A stretch of DNA of 64,000 nucleotides, taken from positions 169,891 through 233,890 of the forward strand of contig NZ_NPEG01000005.1 of assembly GCF_002812045.1 (NCBI RefSeq), written 5' to 3'. Shown piece by piece: positions 38,798 to 47,973 of the stretch; the stretch's first letter is position 1, and each line of letters begins with the position of its first letter. The notes beneath the pieces were generated by a model. That model ran no database searches and had not been told where the DNA came from. It saw nothing but the letters and a program-made list of their open reading frames with translations. This stretch comes from Leptospira haakeii (lineage in GTDB: Bacteria > Spirochaetota > Leptospiria > Leptospirales > Leptospiraceae). The translations under genes were made by a program, and so were the position numbers.

Positions 38798-39892
38798 ATG
38801 AAAATTCAGATTCGAATTATAATCTTACTATTCTGCCTATTTGCCACGGCCAATATACTCGCACAAGAGCCTGAATCTCCCAAGGAAATAAGATCGGAAA
38901 CAAGTCTGCCCGGAACAGCGGCGCCTCAGAGCAAAATACAGGCACTTCTATCCGAACTACTGACCAGAAGTTCTATCACAGGACTTATAGGAGAAAATGG
39001 AGGCCAACATATTTTCGAATCAGGCACAAAGTTCCCGAACTTATCAGGACTAAAAGCGGGATCAAGGATCACCTATAACAGAGAATTCCAATACGGCGGG
39101 ATCGGTTTAAAACATTGGTGGGAAACCTGGGAGATCAACCTGGAATACAGGACGACATTTAAGAACCAAAGAACAGGAGAAGGCAGGGACGAGGACTTTT
39201 TTCTTGGCAGCATAAGCAGGGAGAAGGGGACAAAGATCGATTTCGCGAACGCAAGTTTTTCCGATACACCTTATACATTCACAGGAACCCAAAACTTTGC
39301 GGACGGAAGAGGGAAACTGAAAATGAAAGACGATCGGATCGGACTCCTTGGCAGAAAATATTTCGGCGGGGCAAATCCTGATCCCAGAAAACCAGGCTCG
39401 GGCTTTTATCTTACAGGCGGAGCTTATTATACATTTTATAAATATTATCTCTACGATGTGACTCAATGGATTGCGACTGCGCCGGTAACCTACCGCCCTA
39501 TCGGAATAGGTCTCAGTTATTCCATTTCTACCTGGGAAGTCCCGCTCGGATTCGGTTATAGATATTCAAACGGTACTTGGATGTTAGAAGCAAGTCTCCT
39601 TGGAAATGTTTGGTATTCACATTTCAGGGATTATCATTACCAAAGAAATTTAAACTTCATAGGAGATTCTTCCGGTTTCGGAATAGAGACAAATTTAGGA
39701 GCAGGATATATCCTACCCTCTTGGTTATTTTTCCTAAAATTAACGGAGCATAGATTGTACGGAGAAGGAAGTTTCCAAACCCAAGGAGGCTTGAGCAGAG
39801 AGGATATTATTTCTAACTATTCAGGAAGATATAGGAACTATCTGAGCACAAAACAATATTCCGTCGAATTCCAAGTGAGCCATTTTTTATGA
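38798..39892 (+). CDS. Putative outer-membrane beta-barrel protein
   Basis: 364 residues: signal peptide (IIILLFCLFATANILAQ), then many alternating hydrophobic/polar strands with aromatic ends (GGIGLKHWWETWEINLEYR, YLTGGAYYTFYKYYLYD), ending in a C-terminal aromatic strand (YSVEFQVSHFL). This pattern, with terminal F/L preceded by alternating residues, fits an outer-membrane barrel. It starts right after the parS-like site, and its last four bases overlap hemH (ATGA), so the two are translated together. A link to heme or porphyrin transport is possible but not shown. Confidence 0.7.
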   Translation: MKIQIRIIILLFCLFATANILAQEPESPKEIRSETSLPGTAAPQSKIQALLSELLTRSSITGLIGENGGQHIFESGTKFPNLSGLKAGSRITYNREFQYGGIGLKHWWETWEINLEYRTTFKNQRTGEGRDEDFFLGSISREKGTKIDFANASFSDTPYTFTGTQNFADGRGKLKMKDDRIGLLGRKYFGGANPDPRKPGSGFYLTGGAYYTFYKYYLYDVTQWIATAPVTYRPIGIGLSYSISTWEVPLGFGYRYSNGTWMLEASLLGNVWYSHFRDYHYQRNLNFIGDSSGFGIETNLGAGYILPSWLFFLKLTEHRLYGEGSFQTQGGLSREDIISNYSGRYRNYLSTKQYSVEFQVSHFL

Positions 39893-40995
39893 AAAACAGA
39901 CTTTTACTCATCAACTTGGGCGGACCCAGAAACGCCGAAGAAATCCCGAAATTTCTGAAAGATCTATTCGAAGACCCTTTAGTATTCGATCTGCCAATTC
40001 CTGAATTCCTAAGGATCAGGCTTGCTAGAAAAATCGCAGAGACAAGAGCTAAAAAAGTAGAAGAGACGTATGCTTCCATGGGATTCGGAGGAGGCTCCCC
40101 TCTTGTTTCCGAAACCGAAAAACAAGCAGAAGGTTTAAAAAAACTTTTAGAAGAGTCCGGAGAAAAATGGGAAGTCAAAACAACAATGTGCTGCGGATAT
40201 CCGGACATCAGAGAACTTCCTTCCGAATGGACAGACCCTAAAGAAGGAGTGGTGCTTCTTCCATTATTTCCTCATTTTTCCAGATCCACAGTTCTTTCCA
40301 CAGCAATGCTCATGGAAAAACAATTAGGTTACTGCCCTGCCTCGAATCCACACTGGGTAAGACCATTTTCAGACAGAAAAGAATATTTAGAATCCATCCG
40401 AGACTTGGTCTTGGATTTTTTCCAAGGAAAACTTTCCGAAAAAGATTTTCTTCATATCAATCAAGAAGCAGTCCCAGATTGGCAAAACCTGGATATAGTT
40501 TTCAGTGCTCACGGGATCCCTCTTCGTTTAATTAAAAAGGGCGACGTCTATACGAAAGAAATCGAAGAGAATGTAACAGCACTCACCTCACTCTTAAGAG
40601 AAAAAGGTTATAAAGGAAAAATACATTTATCTTACCAGAGTAGGGTAGGTCCTAGCAAATGGACCACTCCAAACACCTTAGACAAGATACAAGAGTTGGG
40701 GCAGAATGGAACTAAAAGGATCGCAGTTTATCCAATCAGCTTCATTAGCGATCATCTCGAAACATTGGAAGAAATTGGAGTTCAGATCAGAGACCACGCT
40801 CTTCAAAATGGGATCTCCGAATATTATAGGATCCCAGCTCCAGGCACATACCCGGCATTTTTAGAGGCGTTAGCAAAATTCGTTTTCGAAGCCAAGTATT
40901 CTGCGCAGCAAGGTATGCAGTTAAATTGTATCTGCAAGGCGTCGGGCGGGTGGAATCCTAAGAAAGAAAAAGTGGCTTGCGATTGTTATCAATAG
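39889..40995 (+). CDS. hemH: Ferrochelatase, with C-terminal cysteine cluster
   Basis: 368 residues. The ferrochelatase blocks are present: LLINLGGPR, the metal/porphyrin His in VFSAHGIPLR, and YPISFISDHLETLEEI with the catalytic Glu. It inserts Fe2+ into protoporphyrin IX, the last step of heme synthesis. The C-terminal 22 residues carry four cysteines (C347, C349, C364, C366), arranged C-x-C...C-x-C; this could hold a [2Fe-2S] cluster as in some bacterial ferrochelatases, though with different spacing. The gene overlaps the OMP gene by 4 bases; it is separate from the main hem operon, 4.6 kb away. Confidence 0.93.
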   Translation: MKNRLLLINLGGPRNAEEIPKFLKDLFEDPLVFDLPIPEFLRIRLARKIAETRAKKVEETYASMGFGGGSPLVSETEKQAEGLKKLLEESGEKWEVKTTMCCGYPDIRELPSEWTDPKEGVVLLPLFPHFSRSTVLSTAMLMEKQLGYCPASNPHWVRPFSDRKEYLESIRDLVLDFFQGKLSEKDFLHINQEAVPDWQNLDIVFSAHGIPLRLIKKGDVYTKEIEENVTALTSLLREKGYKGKIHLSYQSRVGPSKWTTPNTLDKIQELGQNGTKRIAVYPISFISDHLETLEEIGVQIRDHALQNGISEYYRIPAPGTYPAFLEALAKFVFEAKYSAQQGMQLNCICKASGGWNPKKEKVACDCYQ

Positions 40996-41090
40996 GTCAG
41001 ACGATCAAGCCTAAATTTTTCTTAAACACTGTCCAATTTTCCAAAACTCAATTGATCTAGAGATAAAATCATCTTCTATAGGACAGAAAT

Positions 41091-41447
41091 ATGGACGAAT
41101 ACTTAATCTTAATGCGATTGGATTTGATCACAAAAGATGCGCAACCTTCTCCGGAACAAATGCAAGTATACATGAAAATGTACCAGGACTGGGTAGGAGG
41201 AATTGCTGCCCAAAATAAATTCGTAGGTGGAACGGGACTATCCACAGAAGGCAAAGTTATCAAATCAGGACAGATCATCACTGATGGACCATTCGCCGAA
41301 ACAAAAGAGTCCATAGCAGGCTTTATTACGATCAGGGCCAATAATTTTGAAGAAGCTACTAATATCGCAAAAGAATGTCCTATTCTAAATGGACCAGGAA
41401 ATAGCGTGGAAGTCAGGAAAGTAGTGGGCGTGGACAACACACGTTAA
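41091..41447 (+). CDS. YCII/DGPF-domain protein
   Basis: 118 residues of the YCII-related family, with the diagnostic DGPFAETKES block and Met/Tyr-rich opening (MKMYQDWVGGIAAQ). Such DGPF proteins are found next to ECF42 sigma factors, and the next gene is one. Its function is unknown; YCII relatives have hydrolase-like active sites. A weak AGGA Shine-Dalgarno precedes the ATG. The downstream sigma gene starts 26 bases after its stop. Confidence 0.85.
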   Translation: MDEYLILMRLDLITKDAQPSPEQMQVYMKMYQDWVGGIAAQNKFVGGTGLSTEGKVIKSGQIITDGPFAETKESIAGFITIRANNFEEATNIAKECPILNGPGNSVEVRKVVGVDNTR

Positions 41448-41473
41448 CCGACACATAATCGGCTCATAAATTT

Positions 41474-42706
41474 ATGCAAAGCCCGGAGATATTGCCCCAT
41501 TTATTCAGGAATGAATACACTAAAATAGTCTCCGTTCTTTGCAAACATATAGGTTTCGAAAGGATAGAAATCGCAGAAGAGATAGCAAGCGAGACTTTCC
41601 TAACAGCCACTGAGACTTGGGGAATCAAAGGAAATCCTGAAAACCCGACCGCTTGGCTGTATGCAGTGGCAAAGAATAAAGCGAAAAATTATCTACAAAG
41701 AAACTCGGTCTTTCAAAATAAAATCCTACCGGAACTTACCAAATCACAACCGGAAACTCTGGAATCTGAAATAGATCTTTCTCCGGAGAATATATACGAT
41801 AGCCAACTCAGTATGATGTTCACGGTATGCCATCCTTCTATCTCTCCAGAAGCTCAGGTTGGACTTTCTCTGAGAATCTTGTGCGGATTCGGGATAGAAG
41901 AAATAGCCGATGCCTTCTTAACAAATAAAGAAACGATCAACAAACGGTTGTTTAGAGCTAAAGAAAAATTAAGAGAAGAAAAGATCTCAATCCAACTCCC
42001 AAAACCGGAAGAGATTGAAGAACGATTGGATCCGGTACTTTCTACGATCTATTTATTATTTAACGAAGGGTATTATTCCATCAGCCAAAACAAAACTTTA
42101 CGCAAAGATCTTTGTTTGGAAGCGATCCGTCTCTGCAGTATGCTTGTGGAGAACCAAATCACTAATAAACCACAAGTATATGCACTTCTTTCATTAATGT
42201 GTTTTCATACTTCTAGATTCGAAGCAAGACAAAACGAAAATGGAGAACAGATCCTATACCAAGACCAAGACACAAATCTTTGGAATTATGAGCTGATCAA
42301 AAAGGGAGAAATTTTTCTGAACAAAGGAGCCAGTGGAACCAAACTTACAAAATATCATTTGGAAGCTGGAATTGCATATTGGCATACGCAAAAGGAAGAC
42401 ACAAAAGAAAAATGGGAAAATATTTTACAGTTATACAATCGTCTACTTCAGTTACAATATTCTCCGATTGCCGCTTTGAATAGAACATACGCTCTTTCAA
42501 AGGCAAATGGGAAAAAAGAAGCAATTATCGAGGCTGAAAAATTAGACCTGAGGGAAAATCATTTTTATTTTGCTCTTTTGGGAGAACTTTATTTAGATAT
42601 AGATAGATCTAAGTCTGAAGAAAACTTTCGTAAAGCGCTTTCAATCGCGAAAACTTCCCAGGCCAAGATCAGTATCCAAAAGAAGATAGATCAACTCTCA
42701 AAGTAA
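41474..42706 (+). CDS. ECF42-type RNA polymerase sigma factor with C-terminal TPR-like extension
   Basis: 410 residues. The sigma-2 region reads EIAEEIASETFLTATETWG followed by NPTAWLYAVAKNKAKNYLQR, and a sigma-4 HTH (GIEEIADAFLTNKETINKRLFRAKEKLRE) follows. The long C-terminal part (residues about 190-410) has the LSTIYLLFNEGYYS block and helical repeats typical of the ECF42 extension, used instead of an anti-sigma factor to control activity. The preceding DGPF gene is the usual ECF42 partner. Its regulon is unknown; it may control the DGPF and SRPBCC genes. The ATG lacks a strong Shine-Dalgarno. Confidence 0.86.
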   Translation: MQSPEILPHLFRNEYTKIVSVLCKHIGFERIEIAEEIASETFLTATETWGIKGNPENPTAWLYAVAKNKAKNYLQRNSVFQNKILPELTKSQPETLESEIDLSPENIYDSQLSMMFTVCHPSISPEAQVGLSLRILCGFGIEEIADAFLTNKETINKRLFRAKEKLREEKISIQLPKPEEIEERLDPVLSTIYLLFNEGYYSISQNKTLRKDLCLEAIRLCSMLVENQITNKPQVYALLSLMCFHTSRFEARQNENGEQILYQDQDTNLWNYELIKKGEIFLNKGASGTKLTKYHLEAGIAYWHTQKEDTKEKWENILQLYNRLLQLQYSPIAALNRTYALSKANGKKEAIIEAEKLDLRENHFYFALLGELYLDIDRSKSEENFRKALSIAKTSQAKISIQKKIDQLSK

Positions 42707-42710
42707 ACAT

Positions 42711-43127
42711 ATGATTAAGACAAAGAACACAAAACATATTAGTGTCACTATCCCAGTTTCCCAAAAGACATCTTATGAATATCTCTCGGAGCCTAAAAAT
42801 TTTCCAGAATGGGCCTCCGGTTTATGTAAATCTATTTCTCCTATGGGAAATGGAGAATGGTCCATCGATTCTCCTATGGGAAAACTAACCGCAAAATTTA
42901 CTGATAAAAATCCATACGGGATCTTGGACCACTATGTGATATTTAGCCCTGAAAATATTTCTTATAACCCGCTCAGGATCATAGAAAACGGAGAGGGAAG
43001 TGAACTGATTTTTACATTATTCCAAACAGAAGGAATGACACCTGAAAAATTCGAAGAAGATTCTAATTGGGTCAAAAAAGATCTAGACGAACTTAAAGAA
43101 ATCCTAATAAATAAATTTGCCCGCTGA
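42711..43127 (+). CDS. SRPBCC-fold protein, sigma-linked
   Basis: 138 residues with a START-like helix-grip fold: opening strand KHISVTIPVSQKTSYEYLSEPKNF split by a Trp-Ala turn, then repeated beta hairpins. It starts 4 bases after the ECF42 stop, so it is probably in the same unit, and the stop is directly followed by the stop of hemG on the opposite strand. Ligand and role are unknown. It is a different family branch from the Aha1-like protein at 30580-31002. Confidence 0.68.
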   Translation: MIKTKNTKHISVTIPVSQKTSYEYLSEPKNFPEWASGLCKSISPMGNGEWSIDSPMGKLTAKFTDKNPYGILDHYVIFSPENISYNPLRIIENGEGSELIFTLFQTEGMTPEKFEEDSNWVKKDLDELKEILINKFAR

Positions 43128-44432
43128 TTAAGCCGAAAGACCCGAGTTATACAAGTAGAAGGCCCGTTCCAGAATGGACTTTAAACCGATCCCGTTCCTG
43201 AAATTCCCTTCTACTCGGATCTCAGGAGGAAGGACTCTATCCAAATCACGATTGAACGCATGAAGCTGAGGTCCGTATACAGGAAGTGCATCTTTCCAAA
43301 CAGTCACATAATGATTTAAAGGTATTCCACTTTCGGAAAATAGTTTTTTACGATCTTCTTCTACAACTGAAATGATCTCTTCTTCGGTTTTGGAAGAAAT
43401 TTCCCTGTCTCCCGCGCCACCCATAATAAAAGTTTCAGAATGGACCCCATCGGAGGTCCTACCAGCAAATATAAAGTCGTTAAACAAGATCCCTCTGGAT
43501 CTAATCCCTAATTCGGAAGAAAAACTTTTATGATCTTTGGGGAATAATACTCCGAACCCTTTTTTACCATTCAAGATAGAATCTTTTCCGAAACGGGTCA
43601 CACTTACTATAGGCAAAGTGTCCAACATTCCTTGGTAGGATTTGAATTCTTTATATTCTGATTTCAGAAGTTTTAATGCAGTACCGAGATTGGTTGCAAT
43701 CGTGATTTTGGACTTAGGATAAGTCGCTCTCAATTCTCTTAAGCCGGAAATATCCTGATTATACTTGATCTTTCCTTGAGTAGATACTCTTGCTTCTAAA
43801 GCTCCAAGTAAAGTCCCAATGCCACCTTTAAAACTTACAGTTCCTCTTCTTCCCGGAAGAAGTTTTGGTTTATCTTTTCTAGAATTTCGAAGATGTAGAA
43901 TGTTTTTCCAGAGAGGAGCTTGCTCCGGTAAAAATTTTCCGAGAACAAGTTCGGCAGACATTGCATCCAGATCACCGGCGTATATCCCGCCTAATGCAGG
44001 TTCTACGACTTTACTAAGTGTTTTTTCTCCCAATACTCTTTTTCCCCATTGGTAGATCGATTCACCTGGGATAGGTTGCGAAGGAACAGTCAATACCGAG
44101 AATGCAAGAGAGATCATTTCGAAAACGGAAAGCGGCATTCTTCTCATCTTTCCATCCGAGAATATATAACGTTTTTTAGATGCAGGATTGGAGAGTAGAA
44201 TATCCAATCCTAAACGGGAAGAAAGACTTTCCAACTCCCAACAATTTAAGATCCCATTTGCCGCCCTTTCTACGATCCCGTATTCAGTGCGAACGGAACG
44301 GATAAGACCGCCAGCACTTTCTTTTTTTTCAAGTACTAATACGGACTCACCTTTTTCTAAGGAAAGGAATGCATGCAGAAGGCCAGTAAACCCTGCACCA
44401 ATTACTATATGATCCGGAACCCATTTCGCCAC
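43128..44432 (-). CDS. hemG: Protoporphyrinogen oxidase, FAD-dependent (HemY type)
   Basis: 434 residues. The N-terminal FAD-binding motif VIGAGFTGLLHAFLSLEKG, the second block VLEKKESAGGLIRS, and the oxidase signature GGIYAGDLDAMSAE are those of oxygen-dependent protoporphyrinogen oxidase (HemY/CgoX). It oxidises protoporphyrinogen IX to protoporphyrin IX, the step before hemH. It also has a GGIGTLLGALEARV block. The gene is alone on the minus strand, 1.2 kb from hemN, and abuts the SRPBCC gene with no spacer. Some annotations call it hemY; its role is inferred from fold and context. Confidence 0.85.
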   Translation of the reverse strand: MAKWVPDHIVIGAGFTGLLHAFLSLEKGESVLVLEKKESAGGLIRSVRTEYGIVERAANGILNCWELESLSSRLGLDILLSNPASKKRYIFSDGKMRRMPLSVFEMISLAFSVLTVPSQPIPGESIYQWGKRVLGEKTLSKVVEPALGGIYAGDLDAMSAELVLGKFLPEQAPLWKNILHLRNSRKDKPKLLPGRRGTVSFKGGIGTLLGALEARVSTQGKIKYNQDISGLRELRATYPKSKITIATNLGTALKLLKSEYKEFKSYQGMLDTLPIVSVTRFGKDSILNGKKGFGVLFPKDHKSFSSELGIRSRGILFNDFIFAGRTSDGVHSETFIMGGAGDREISSKTEEEIISVVEEDRKKLFSESGIPLNHYVTVWKDALPVYGPQLHAFNRDLDRVLPPEIRVEGNFRNGIGLKSILERAFYLYNSGLSA

Positions 44433-44513
44433 GGATACAAAGTAATGGGATAGAAACTATTGGCAATAAAATCCTAGATTTTCTTTCAAAACGAGGAAAA
44501 GTTTTTATCAAGT

Positions 44514-45479
44514 TCAGAAATCGAATCTGTAACCCATCGTATATTTAGTTTCCAATCCGGAGAAGGTTCCGTTACTGGAAAATCCACTTCCTGCTCCTAC
44601 GCTGGAAGGCATAGCTGAGATTACCATCCCCTTGCTTTGGCCGTCTGAAAACTGGACCACAGATTTGACAGAATTTGCAAAAAAATACGAATCAAGTAGG
44701 TTCAAGATATAAATCCCACCTAACACATATAAGGCGCCTTGGTATTCTCTGAAGTTTTTGTCTGCTTCTTCTCTTTTTAACTGAACTTGACTACTTTGAT
44801 TCGCAAGATATGCATCAACCGGGGACAAAGATGGAGTAACTGCCGCTTGGGCTTGGCCAATTGCAGCAAGCGTAAGGCTTTCTCTTGTATATGGATTTCC
44901 AAGATCTCCGTATTCTCTTACGGAAGTTCTATACACTCTGAATTTGTCATAAGCGACAAATGCAGTCATAGCAAATAGGGTAGGGTAGAGAAGTGACTGG
45001 AACTTTCTATCAGTATAATATTGGCCCCAACCAGGTACTGCCGCAGATCTCCAGAGAGCATTTAAAGGACGTCTTGCCTCTTGTTTACGAAGTTCTTCCA
45101 AGCGGCGAGCTTCTTCATCCGCAGCTGCCTGTTTTTTCAGATCCTCTTCTTTCTGTTTGTCTTCTTCTAATTGTCTCTGAGCAGCTTCTTTGTCTTCTTG
45201 CTCTTTTTTGTCAGAAGCGAGTTTGTCCTCTTCTTCTTTACGGATCTTCTCTTCTTCGTCGTCGTTTATGTCTTGGAAAAGTATCTTAAGGATAAGATCC
45301 TTATCTACTTTACGTTTTCCTGATTCTGTTTGGAGAAGAACGGAATGTTGGTTTTGGGTGATAATATCTCCTTTTACCTTTCCACCTTCTCTCAATAGAA
45401 CAGTAACAGGAAAAATGCCAACAGGAGCAAAAACGATCAATAGGATCGGAATGATTTTTTTTAAATGCAAAGATAACAT
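44514..45479 (-). CDS. Hypothetical protein with coiled coil and DUF5683-like membrane part
   Basis: 321 residues. N-terminal hydrophobic signal-like segment (FAPVGIFPVTVLL), a short beta domain, then about 55 residues of highly charged Glu/Lys/Gln repeats (coiled coil, about 75-130). Next comes the motif RSAAVPGWGQYYTDRK, typical of DUF5683-type 'small secreted/membrane' proteins, and two TM helices (about 165-185 and 245-265). It lies between hemG and hemN but has no evident heme role. The function is unknown. Confidence 0.6.
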   Translation of the reverse strand: MLSLHLKKIIPILLIVFAPVGIFPVTVLLREGGKVKGDIITQNQHSVLLQTESGKRKVDKDLILKILFQDINDDEEEKIRKEEEDKLASDKKEQEDKEAAQRQLEEDKQKEEDLKKQAAADEEARRLEELRKQEARRPLNALWRSAAVPGWGQYYTDRKFQSLLYPTLFAMTAFVAYDKFRVYRTSVREYGDLGNPYTRESLTLAAIGQAQAAVTPSLSPVDAYLANQSSQVQLKREEADKNFREYQGALYVLGGIYILNLLDSYFFANSVKSVVQFSDGQSKGMVISAMPSSVGAGSGFSSNGTFSGLETKYTMGYRFDF

Positions 45480-45604
45480 TTCAAACAGAAAAAGTGTTAC
45501 GCCACTAAAGTCCCCAAAGTATTGGACGAAAAGAAATTAATTTCCAAATGAATCCTTTCTAAGGGAAGAAACAGCTATAAGACCCGAATATTTCAGCAGG
45601 AGGG

Positions 45605-46954
45605 TCAAATAGACTGAGAAAATACCTTGGTTTCAGGACTTTTTCTTCTCAAACGCATGTCCAGACCTGTGCATGCATTCCTTAAGAAAGGTTTTCCCAG
45701 GTCTGTTAAAACAAGGGTTTTTCCTTTCCACTCTATTAAATTATCGTCTTCCATACTGGCCAAATAGAGGCGAACCTCTTCAAAAATCGGATCCGGAACC
45801 TCTACTTTCCCTAAAGTAGAAAGTTTTAGAATGAGTTCTCTTTGGATCAGATCTTCAGAATTCAATTTATGTCCCCTGAGTATTGCCTGTCCGTTTTCCG
45901 AAATTTTTCTTTGGTATTTTTTCAGGATCTTTTCGTTCTGATAGAAACAATCCCAACTATCCGAAATTGCAGACACGCCTAATCCCAAAAGTAGGTCAGT
46001 GGACTTGGTGGTATAACCCATAAAATTTCGATGAAGATTACCGTTTTGATAAGCGGCGTGCAACGAATCGGACTCCAAAGCAAAATGGTCCATTCCAATT
46101 TCTTTATATCCTGCACTTAAGAAAAGTTCTCTTCCGATTTCGTAGAGTTCTCTTTTCTCTTCTCCCTTAGGAAGATCATCTTCTGTGAATAATCTTTGTG
46201 CCGCCTTTATCCAAGGGACATGAGCATAACTGTAGAAAGCGATCCGATCAGGTCTAAGTTCCAAAGTTTTCCGGATCGTTTCCTTCATACTTTCTTTGGT
46301 TTGTTTAGGAAGTCCATAGATCAGATCGAAGTTTACCGAATTATATCCTAATTTGCGAGAACCATGAGTAATCGCGGCAGTCAATTCATAAGGCTGAATA
46401 CGATTTACTAATCTTTGTACTTCCGGATCGAAGTCTTGGACACCTAAACTGATCCTTCTAAATCCGTATTTAGCTAAAACTTCTAATTGCGAAAGTCTTG
46501 TCCTTCTTGGATCTACTTCTAAGGAGAATTCAGGAGAATCGGCCACATTCCAAGAATCTAAAATTGGTTTTAATAAACTTTCCAAATTAGATTCTGAAAG
46601 ATAAGTAGGAGATCCTCCGCCTAAATGTAGCTCTCTTAACTCACGCTTAGTCAACTCAGGAAGTTCTTCCTGGTATTTCCTGAATTCCTGTAGAACTGTT
46701 TCCACATAAGGATCTTCTACAGAATGGTTTTTAGTGATAGAAGTATTACATCCGCAAAAAGAACAGAGAGTCTCACAAAATGGAATATGAATATATAACG
46801 CTACGGAAGAATCGTCAGGAACCAACCTTCTACGAAGTGCATCTATCCATTCTTCTCGTGTAGGATTGTCTTCCCAATAAGGCACAGTAGGGTAACTAGT
46901 ATATCTAGGCGCAGGAACATCATATTTTCTAATTAGATCAGATTTGGAACTCAT
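45605..46954 (-). CDS. hemN: Oxygen-independent coproporphyrinogen III oxidase
   Basis: 449 residues, radical-SAM enzyme. The cluster motif HIPFCETLCSFCGC (C60, C64, C67 plus C69) and the SAM-binding GGGSPTYL block are those of HemN. It removes two carboxyl groups from coproporphyrinogen III using S-adenosylmethionine. It is the last gene of the hem operon; the start overlaps hemE by 4 bases. Its presence with an O2-dependent HemG-type oxidase means the pathway could partly work without oxygen. Confidence 0.94.
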   Translation of the reverse strand: MSSKSDLIRKYDVPAPRYTSYPTVPYWEDNPTREEWIDALRRRLVPDDSSVALYIHIPFCETLCSFCGCNTSITKNHSVEDPYVETVLQEFRKYQEELPELTKRELRELHLGGGSPTYLSESNLESLLKPILDSWNVADSPEFSLEVDPRRTRLSQLEVLAKYGFRRISLGVQDFDPEVQRLVNRIQPYELTAAITHGSRKLGYNSVNFDLIYGLPKQTKESMKETIRKTLELRPDRIAFYSYAHVPWIKAAQRLFTEDDLPKGEEKRELYEIGRELFLSAGYKEIGMDHFALESDSLHAAYQNGNLHRNFMGYTTKSTDLLLGLGVSAISDSWDCFYQNEKILKKYQRKISENGQAILRGHKLNSEDLIQRELILKLSTLGKVEVPDPIFEEVRLYLASMEDDNLIEWKGKTLVLTDLGKPFLRNACTGLDMRLRRKSPETKVFSQSI

Positions 46955-47973
46955 ACGAATGCCTCACGTATCGTACTTACGAAAGTTCTAATATTCGCTT
47001 CCGGGGTTTTTGGCAGGACTCCATGTCCTAAACCGCATACCCATCCTGCTCTTTTCTCCGGGGCCAGATCCAAAAATGGTCGGATCCAACTATTTAAGTA
47101 TTTCTTAAATTCTCCAGACTCCATGAATAATAATGCCTGATCAAAATTGCCCTGCACAAAGTGGGAGCCATTTCCTAAGAAGCCAACGATGTCTGTTCTA
47201 TGATCCATACCGAATCCAGTTAGACCGGAAACTTCTCTCAAAGATTGTAAAGAACCTGGGGCAAGATTTTTGGCATAATAACCGATCTTACCAGGGAACG
47301 CCTCTACCAAAACGTTTATGGTAGGCAATATCGCCTCTTGGAAGAACACAGGAGAAGCATCTCCGGCTGCGGTATCAAAGATCATTACGATTTCTGCACC
47401 ACCTTCTAGTTGTAGGCGTATGTTTTCCTTTAATAAAGCAAGGATCTTCTCGTAAAAGCCTTCTCTAAGCTTCACTGAAATTTTAGGAAGTATTAGATTC
47501 CCATCATGTTTTCCTTGGGTAGCATAACAGAATAAGGTCCAAGGCCCCCCGACAAATCCGATCAAGGATTTATCTTTAGGGATTTTTTTTCTTGTCTGGA
47601 TTACTGCATCCTTTTGAAATCCCATAAATTCCACCGCCTGCTCCAAAGGGTAAAACTTATTCAAATCTTCTAATGTGGAAAGATGCCAGCCAAGTTTAGG
47701 CCCCTCATCTCCGAAACGTAAACCCATTCCGAAAGCTTCTAAAGGAAAAAGAATATCAGAGAATAAAATTGCAGTGTCAAAATCGAAATCATCCACAGGA
47801 CCAAAAGCGACTTCCGCAGCAAGTTCTGGGACTTTACATAACTCTTCGAAAGAATGTTTTTTTCTTAAATTTTGGTAATGCCAATGATAACGACCGGCCT
47901 GACGCATCATCCAAATAGGAGGAGTGGCCTGTGGCTGAAGTTTAAGTGCAGCTTGAAATCTAGTATTAGACAT
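46951..47973 (-). CDS. hemE: Uroporphyrinogen decarboxylase
   Basis: 340 residues. The signature IWMMRQAGRY (RQAGRY at 24-29) and the GFVGGPWTLFCY block are intact, as are the catalytic Asp in ILFSDILFPLEAFG and the C-terminal GLGHGVLPKTP segment. The enzyme removes four carboxyl groups from uroporphyrinogen III in the cytosol. Its start overlaps the hemR stop by 8 bases and its stop overlaps hemN by 4 bases. Confidence 0.95.
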   Translation of the reverse strand: MSNTRFQAALKLQPQATPPIWMMRQAGRYHWHYQNLRKKHSFEELCKVPELAAEVAFGPVDDFDFDTAILFSDILFPLEAFGMGLRFGDEGPKLGWHLSTLEDLNKFYPLEQAVEFMGFQKDAVIQTRKKIPKDKSLIGFVGGPWTLFCYATQGKHDGNLILPKISVKLREGFYEKILALLKENIRLQLEGGAEIVMIFDTAAGDASPVFFQEAILPTINVLVEAFPGKIGYYAKNLAPGSLQSLREVSGLTGFGMDHRTDIVGFLGNGSHFVQGNFDQALLFMESGEFKKYLNSWIRPFLDLAPEKRAGWVCGLGHGVLPKTPEANIRTFVSTIREAFV

